From: a virus
DNA length: 64,000 bases
Strand: one strand, 5' to 3'
Virus record (IMG/VR): IMGVR_UViG_3300044614_002195
Coordinates: 62,001 to 126,000 of that record
Shown here: positions 59,473 through 64,000 of the stretch, piece by piece
Layout of the letters: each line of letters opens with the position of its first letter
Position numbering within the stretch: the stretch's first letter is position 1
Translations under genes and position numbers: made by a program
The notes under the pieces: model-generated
What the model was told of the DNA's origin: nothing
What the model saw: the letters and a program-made list of their open reading frames with translations, nothing else
Database searches by the model: none

Positions 59473-62172
59473 ATGAGCGATAAAAAAGAAAAAATAGAGG
59501 TACAGCCTACCTATAAAGAAAACAGTCAGCCTGAACTAATGATTATTTTTTCTCACCCAGGGAAAGATGATCTAGAAGAAAGGGCGTTCGGTAAAAAAGG
59601 TATGGCTGAAGAGGTATTGTCTGCGCTAAATGCTGCAGATATACCTCTTGATAAAGTGTACTTTACAGGAATGGTGAGGTATGGAATTGGTAATAAGCCT
59701 AAGCCGTCAGCAGAGGATATAGAATATTGGTCAGCCAAGCTGGACGAAGAAATTGCTGCAGTTAAACCTAAACTCATCATGCCTTTGGGTGCTGAAGTAT
59801 TCAAACGCATCATGCGTACAAATATTAAAATGGGTGATTATGTAGGCGAGATCACTGATACACCCTACGGTAAAGTTCTGGCAAACTATGCTCCTGGGAT
59901 GATCGTAGTGATGGATCCTACTAAGCGTCCTGAGTTCAGGGAGATATTCGTATTGGCTAAAAAGGCGTTAGATAACAATTTAAACTATAGAGAGTTTAAG
60001 TATGTGATCATAGACGATCCTAAAGACAATATCGAGATATTGAACAACTACATTGCCCGAGGTGAGTTTAAAATAGGCTATGACGCTGAATGGTACGGAG
60101 ATAAGTTTACAGACGACGAGGTAATGTATGAGTTTCAATATAGCTGCCAAAGAGATTTTGCAGTGATCTTGAATATCTCTAAAGACGGCTCCACAGAAAA
60201 CCGAGAGCTTCTAGATACGATGAAGATCATGCTAGAGCACCCTAAAGCCCAGCGTATGGGCTGGAACATAAGGGCTGACGATTTACGCTTGAGGCATAGA
60301 GGATTTAATTTACCTGACGAAACGCTAGCGTTTGACGGTATGAAGGCTGTGGCTTTCTTTGACTCTAGGCTCAGTAAGGGGCTAGAAACGGGGATTAAGC
60401 ACTTTACCGATTATGCTCCATACTATACAGCATTAAACAGAAAGGTTAAGGAGCATAAGCTTGGTAAAGCAGAAATGGCTAAGCTTAAGTTTTTGGAGCC
60501 TGACATATACCATCACTATTGTGCTGGTGACGCTGTGAGTCATCGTGAGGCCTGTCTGAGGATGATGGAGATTTTTCCGGAAAAACTCAAAGATCTATAC
60601 TACAACGTATATTTGCCATTAACCCATTACTTTACAGATATGGAGTTAACAGGTATTGCTGTTGATAAGCAGGTGCTAGAAGATCTTACTGATAAGTATC
60701 TAGAAAAATATAACGCACTCAAAGATGAGCTTGTTGTCTTTCTAAAAGATGAGTTTGGTGTAGAAGAATTTAATCCTAATTCTGCTCCACAGAAAAAATC
60801 TTTGCTTTTTGAGACACTACGCGTAACTCCAGCCTACTATACAAAGTCAGGCAAATCTCCAAAGTCTAAGGCGTGGTACGATAAACAGAAGCCACAGACT
60901 CAAAAAATGTACGAGCCCAGTACAAACGGCAAGAGTCTATCTACAATAAAATTCCAGCTTGAAGAGGCGCTAGATAAATACCCAAACGACCCTGATATCA
61001 TGAGGGTGCATAAAGCAATTACTCTACTGCTTAGCGTAAGTCGTGTAGGCGTATTTGCTACAAAGTTTTTATCTAAAAAAGGTGTAGTGCTCGACCCTGA
61101 GTCAGAGCTAGATGAAGATATTGATGAACCCTTGAAGCAAAGCTATTGGGCAGCTATCTGTAATGATGGTCGCGTTCATGCTAGCTTCTTTGAATGCTTA
61201 AAGAACTTCAGAGCTAGTAGTAGTCCTAATGTTCAGAATCCCGCTTCAAAGGTTTTAGCGTATATTCCAGATATATTCGTTCCAGGGTATAGCAAACTGA
61301 GCAGCGAAGAACAGCAATCGTGCAGCAAAATGCTACCTAAAAACATTAGGAATATTTTCTGTACAGGCAACCCTGACTATTATTGGACAGAGCTTGACGT
61401 AGCTGGGGCAGATTTGGCTATTATGGCCTTTTTGTCTAGAGACGAAGACTTTATTCACGATATCAGAGCAGGCAATTTCCATCAAACAAAGATGCGAGAA
61501 TACTTCAATGACGCTACCCTCACAAAGAAAGATGTGAGTAAGTATGTGATCGCCAAGAGTATTACTTTTCGAGTCTCGTACACAGCCGGGCTAAAATTCG
61601 CAGCAATGCCCATTCAAGCTGATATTTATGCTGAGAATGGCTTGCATGTAGGATTACATACTTTAGAGTATGCGCTTGAGACTTGGGAGAGATATCGCAA
61701 GTACATGGCCTACAGAGACAGATGTACTGACGAAGTTAAAAACCATAAGCGTATCACGAACGCCAGAGGGTTGGTTTTAAACTACGAAGAAACAGATAAT
61801 TTCGGTATTCTTGCCGGTTGGATGAATGAAAGCTTGGCTTTTCCCGTGGCCAGCGAGCTTGCATGGTTTATGTGGGAGTGTTCTGTAAATCTAAAAAACC
61901 TTCTAAAGAAAGAAGGCTTATGGATGAAGTACATATACCCAGTAAATACTGTGCATGATGCAGGCTATTGGGCTGTGCACAAAGATTTGGTAAATGATAA
62001 TTATATCCAGGAAGTTCTCAAATATGTATTCTGCCACCATACAAAGCTAGCCACCGGAGATAATGTAGGTTGCGAGCTGGCCATCATGGATAGATGGAAA
62101 GGTAAAGAAAAAGTATTTGAGAGAGAAACAGCCTGGAACTTTGAAAAGAACACATGGGAATGGAAAAAGTAA
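59473..62172 (+). CDS. DNA polymerase, family A, with N-terminal UDG-like domain
   Basis: This is an 899-residue protein. Residues 15-175 look like a family 4/5 uracil-DNA glycosylase domain (MIIFSHPGKDDLEERAFGKK, KVYFTGMVRYG, KPKLIMPLGAEVFKRI, VLANYAPGMI). Residues about 190-375 are the 3'-5' exonuclease (GYDAEWYG with the first Asp/Glu pair, GWNIRADDLRLRHRG, YCAGDAVSHREAC). The polymerase follows: motif A near 640 (ELDVAGADLAIMAFLSRDED), motif B near 694 (AKSITFRVSYTAG) and motif C near 827 (TVHDAGYWAV). Such a UDG-like extension is known from SPO1-type polymerases. It is the replicative polymerase; no insertion is visible. Confidence 0.92.
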   Translation: MSDKKEKIEVQPTYKENSQPELMIIFSHPGKDDLEERAFGKKGMAEEVLSALNAADIPLDKVYFTGMVRYGIGNKPKPSAEDIEYWSAKLDEEIAAVKPKLIMPLGAEVFKRIMRTNIKMGDYVGEITDTPYGKVLANYAPGMIVVMDPTKRPEFREIFVLAKKALDNNLNYREFKYVIIDDPKDNIEILNNYIARGEFKIGYDAEWYGDKFTDDEVMYEFQYSCQRDFAVILNISKDGSTENRELLDTMKIMLEHPKAQRMGWNIRADDLRLRHRGFNLPDETLAFDGMKAVAFFDSRLSKGLETGIKHFTDYAPYYTALNRKVKEHKLGKAEMAKLKFLEPDIYHHYCAGDAVSHREACLRMMEIFPEKLKDLYYNVYLPLTHYFTDMELTGIAVDKQVLEDLTDKYLEKYNALKDELVVFLKDEFGVEEFNPNSAPQKKSLLFETLRVTPAYYTKSGKSPKSKAWYDKQKPQTQKMYEPSTNGKSLSTIKFQLEEALDKYPNDPDIMRVHKAITLLLSVSRVGVFATKFLSKKGVVLDPESELDEDIDEPLKQSYWAAICNDGRVHASFFECLKNFRASSSPNVQNPASKVLAYIPDIFVPGYSKLSSEEQQSCSKMLPKNIRNIFCTGNPDYYWTELDVAGADLAIMAFLSRDEDFIHDIRAGNFHQTKMREYFNDATLTKKDVSKYVIAKSITFRVSYTAGLKFAAMPIQADIYAENGLHVGLHTLEYALETWERYRKYMAYRDRCTDEVKNHKRITNARGLVLNYEETDNFGILAGWMNESLAFPVASELAWFMWECSVNLKNLLKKEGLWMKYIYPVNTVHDAGYWAVHKDLVNDNYIQEVLKYVFCHHTKLATGDNVGCELAIMDRWKGKEKVFERETAWNFEKNTWEWKK

Positions 62173-62732
62173 AATATATAAAACTAGGTAGCAATGGTCA
62201 TATAGCTATAGTAGATGCTGAAGACTACGATGATCTTGTTAAACATAAGTGGGGAGTTAAAAAAGGAAAATCCACTGCATACGCAGTTAGACATAAAAAG
62301 AAAAACGAAGTACTAATAGCGGCTAAAAAGGTCCGTATGCATAGAGAGATATTATCAAAAATATCTGAGATACCAGAAAAAATGGTTATAGATCATATAA
62401 ACCATAACGGTCTAGACAATAGAAAAGCTAACTTACGAGTATGCACTGTTTCTGAAAATGTCAGGAACAGTAGAACGTTTAAAAATAAAAAAGTTAAATA
62501 CAAAGGTGTTTTTATGGATCTAAGCAGCGCTAAAAACCCGTACAGGGCCTGTATCAGAGTTGACGGCAAACGTATAAGTCTGGGACAATATCCTACACCA
62601 GAAAAAGCAGCTAGAGCTTATAATGCCGCAGCTGTGAAATACTTTGGAGCTTTTGCCTACTTAAACGATGTGCCTGATACAGACGAAGAAGACTCAAAAG
62701 AGTTGACGCAATCTGAGCTTGAGCTGTCATGA
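62154..62732 (+). CDS. HNH-AP2 homing endonuclease
   Basis: This 192-residue protein combines an HNH_3-type nuclease (MVIDHINHNGLDNRKANLRV at about residues 77-96, with the usual NxxDNR and SENVRNS parts) and an AP2-type DNA-binding domain (YKGVFMDL, ACIRVDGKRISLGQYPTPEK, AARAYNAAAVKYFGAFAYLN). It is probably a mobile, free-standing homing endonuclease that has settled beside the polymerase gene, overlapping it by 19 nt (13 nt if the second ATG at 62160 is used). Confidence 0.92.
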   Translation: MGMEKVKYIKLGSNGHIAIVDAEDYDDLVKHKWGVKKGKSTAYAVRHKKKNEVLIAAKKVRMHREILSKISEIPEKMVIDHINHNGLDNRKANLRVCTVSENVRNSRTFKNKKVKYKGVFMDLSSAKNPYRACIRVDGKRISLGQYPTPEKAARAYNAAAVKYFGAFAYLNDVPDTDEEDSKELTQSELELS

Positions 62733-63451
62733 CTAGGTTTAAATTGACCAACAACAGCAAAGTCAGATTTAAAGCTAATCACTATAATACGTTTAGCCTG
62801 ACGCAAGGAGATCCTAAAGAAGGAGGCACATGCCCTGGTATGACAGAAGGACCAGGAGGATGTGCCGAGAAATGCTACGATAAAAATCTAAGAAAGTTAT
62901 ATAAAGCATACGCTAGTGTTGAAGATCACAATACTTCACTAGTAGTAGATAAATCTCCTGTAGATATGTATGAGACTATCAAGAATTCTGTAATGTACTG
63001 GTTGTTAAGTGGAGGCAATAGTACTCCCTACTTCCGCATACATACAGGAGGAGATTTTTATAACGAGGAGTATGCGAAAGCATGGGTCAAGGTAATGCAA
63101 GAGTACCCAGGAATAAATTTCTGGGCATACACCAGATCATTGTTCTGTGTTCCTATTCTTGCAGAAGTTAAAAATTTAACCTTGTATCTAAGCTGCGATC
63201 CAGTTAACAAAGACAAAGTACTGAAAGTATATTCAGGCTATAGAAATTATCCCAACGTAGCAATAGCTTGGATGGGTAATGAAATTCCTGAAAATTTATT
63301 TTCAGACAAAGCTTTTTTAGTTTGCCCTGAAGTTACGGGTAAGCTAAAAAATACAAAGACGGAAGGCGCTTGCTCTAGATGTAGAGCTTGCGTTGACCGT
63401 AAACTAAAAAACGGAAAAACAAGACACATACAGTTTCCTATCCACAGGTAA
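62729..63451 (+). CDS. GP88-like protein
   Basis: This 240-residue protein has the Gene Product 88 pattern. The N-terminal LTNNSKVRFKANHYNTFSL precedes a Cys cluster (TCPGMTEGPGGCAEKCYD) and FRIHTGGDFYNEEYAKAW. A C-terminal Cys cluster (CSRCRACVDRK) follows a distant VCPE Cys. The paired Cys groups could hold an iron-sulphur cluster. The family is spread through phages without a proven function. It is ATGA-coupled to the HNH gene. Confidence 0.78.
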   Translation: MTRFKLTNNSKVRFKANHYNTFSLTQGDPKEGGTCPGMTEGPGGCAEKCYDKNLRKLYKAYASVEDHNTSLVVDKSPVDMYETIKNSVMYWLLSGGNSTPYFRIHTGGDFYNEEYAKAWVKVMQEYPGINFWAYTRSLFCVPILAEVKNLTLYLSCDPVNKDKVLKVYSGYRNYPNVAIAWMGNEIPENLFSDKAFLVCPEVTGKLKNTKTEGACSRCRACVDRKLKNGKTRHIQFPIHR

Positions 63452-63496
63452 TAGTCTGCAAAGGTGACTGTATTAACAAACAAAAAAATAAATAGT

Positions 63497-63790
63497 ATGA
63501 CCAAGAAATCATCAATCAAGAACAAGTCCTGCAAAACAGCCAAGTGCACCACAACAAAAACAAACACTTACAATGTTTATGCAGAAGAATTCAATGACGG
63601 TACGGTTGCTCGTTATGTTCGACTGAACAACAGCAAGCATTATTTCATCTCTGACCTAGTCGGCCATTGGGGTCGTGGATTTGTGGACAGCGTAAAAAAC
63701 ATTATCAAGCTCCGCATTAAACACAACAACAACAGTCAAGAGCGTCGTCTTGTGCGTGCGTCAGAATTACGCACACTCAAGTTGGCATAG
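63497..63790 (+). CDS. Small basic protein, 97 aa
   Basis: No family recognised. It has a Lys/Thr/Ser-rich N-terminus with two Cys (SIKNKSCKTAKCTTTKTNTY), then a strand-rich domain ending in a basic helix. ATG 63497 in the TAGTATG context is preferred to an upstream GTG. Followed by a hairpin. Confidence 0.58.
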   Translation: MTKKSSIKNKSCKTAKCTTTKTNTYNVYAEEFNDGTVARYVRLNNSKHYFISDLVGHWGRGFVDSVKNIIKLRIKHNNNSQERRLVRASELRTLKLA

Positions 63791-63797
63791 TTTCCCT

Positions 63798-63823
63798 CCA
63801 AATGTTCCCCCCAGAACATTTGG
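63798..63823 (+). other. Perfect 10-bp intergenic hairpin
   Basis: CCAAATGTTC (63798-63807) and GAACATTTGG (63814-63823) pair perfectly around a 6-nt C-rich loop (CCCCCA). No T run follows (TCGCAGAAAAAC), so it is not a classical terminator. It could be a processing or protection element, or a DNA operator site. Confidence 0.55.
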
Positions 63824-63869
63824 TCGCAGAAAAACAACAACACACAACTCAGTAAACACTAATATTATT

Positions 63870-64000
63870 ATGAATACATACAAAATCGAAATCGCAGACA
63901 AGACCGGACACACAACTGTAGCTGACCTGACGCTAGATCAGGCAGTAGACGGAATTCTGGAGCACGCCGAGAACAATGCCCGCTGGGTATTCATTAACGG
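63870..64000 (+). CDS. Unrecognised protein, N-terminal part (cut by window end)
   Basis: The frame is open from ATG 63870 (TATTATG context) to the last base. The 43 visible residues (NTYKIEIADKTGHTTVADLT, then LDQAVDGILEHAENNARWVF) form strands and an acidic helix. Too short to assign. Confidence 0.5.
   Translation, partial: MNTYKIEIADKTGHTTVADLTLDQAVDGILEHAENNARWVFIN

Noticed and set aside
1-64000. Alternative genetic code (stop reassignment)
   Set aside because: All long genes end in ordinary TAA, TAG or TGA codons at sensible family lengths (terminase, polymerase, helicase), so the standard code holds.

Overview
This window is one contiguous piece of a tailed-phage genome, most likely a large contractile-tailed (myovirus-type) phage. 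The evidence is a baseplate gene series (hub-like protein, gp25-like, baseplate J-like), very large modular tail fibre proteins, a large terminase subunit, a full set of phage replication genes and a dense field of tiny genes. Both ends are cut through genes. I saw no tRNA, rRNA, CRISPR array, integrase or insertion sequence. The standard genetic code fits everywhere.

Layout. (1) 1-29.2 kb: a late structural operon, all on the + strand. It holds the end of a long helical protein (tape-measure candidate), a tube-like protein, a hub-like protein, a sigma-70-type sigma factor, gp25-like and baseplate J-like wedge proteins, and then a run of fibre proteins. Five of these share one N-terminal core, and one of the five is a 3,485-residue giant with Ig-like, carboxypeptidase-regulatory-like, collagen-like and fibronectin-III-like parts. 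(2) 29.2-29.9 kb: a small regulatory zone with two extended -10 promoters, two small genes and a promoter-hairpin-terminator unit that looks like a structured small RNA gene. (3) 29.9-41 kb: a mixed-strand region. It contains an unknown protein and the terminase on the - strand. On the + strand are a monocistronic 351-residue gene, two AAA+ ATPases, an AT-hook protein and a module resembling plastid/cyanobacterial Ycf46, Ycf35 (DUF1257) and DUF2997. (4) 41-52.3 kb: tightly packed small genes, with an Mre11/SbcD-like nuclease, a UV-damage endonuclease, YopX-like and Api92-like proteins, several Cys-rich mini-proteins and micro membrane proteins. (5) 52.3-64 kb: replication and repair genes. These are a Rad50/SbcC-like ATPase, an SF2 helicase, a Toprim primase, a DnaB-like helicase, a family A DNA polymerase with an N-terminal uracil-DNA-glycosylase-like domain, an HNH-AP2 endonuclease and a GP88-like protein.

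Translation signals are unusual. Almost no gene has a Shine-Dalgarno sequence. Most intergenic starts instead have T directly before ATG in an AT-rich context, and twelve junctions are exactly TAA-T-ATG. Promoter-like sites are TATAAT, in three cases with an upstream TGN. Some lie only 6-10 nt from the start codon, which suggests leaderless or near-leaderless messages. The host is therefore probably a bacterium that uses sigma-70-like promoters but little SD pairing. Cyanobacteria (hinted at by the Ycf genes) or a candidate-phyla lineage are possible, but the window cannot decide this.

The genes work together as follows. The sigma factor inside the baseplate operon probably directs late transcription. 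Primase, helicase and polymerase form the replisome core. The gp46/gp47-type pair and the UvsW-like helicase support recombination, and UvdE supports UV repair. The fibre paralogues probably share a common docking site on the baseplate.
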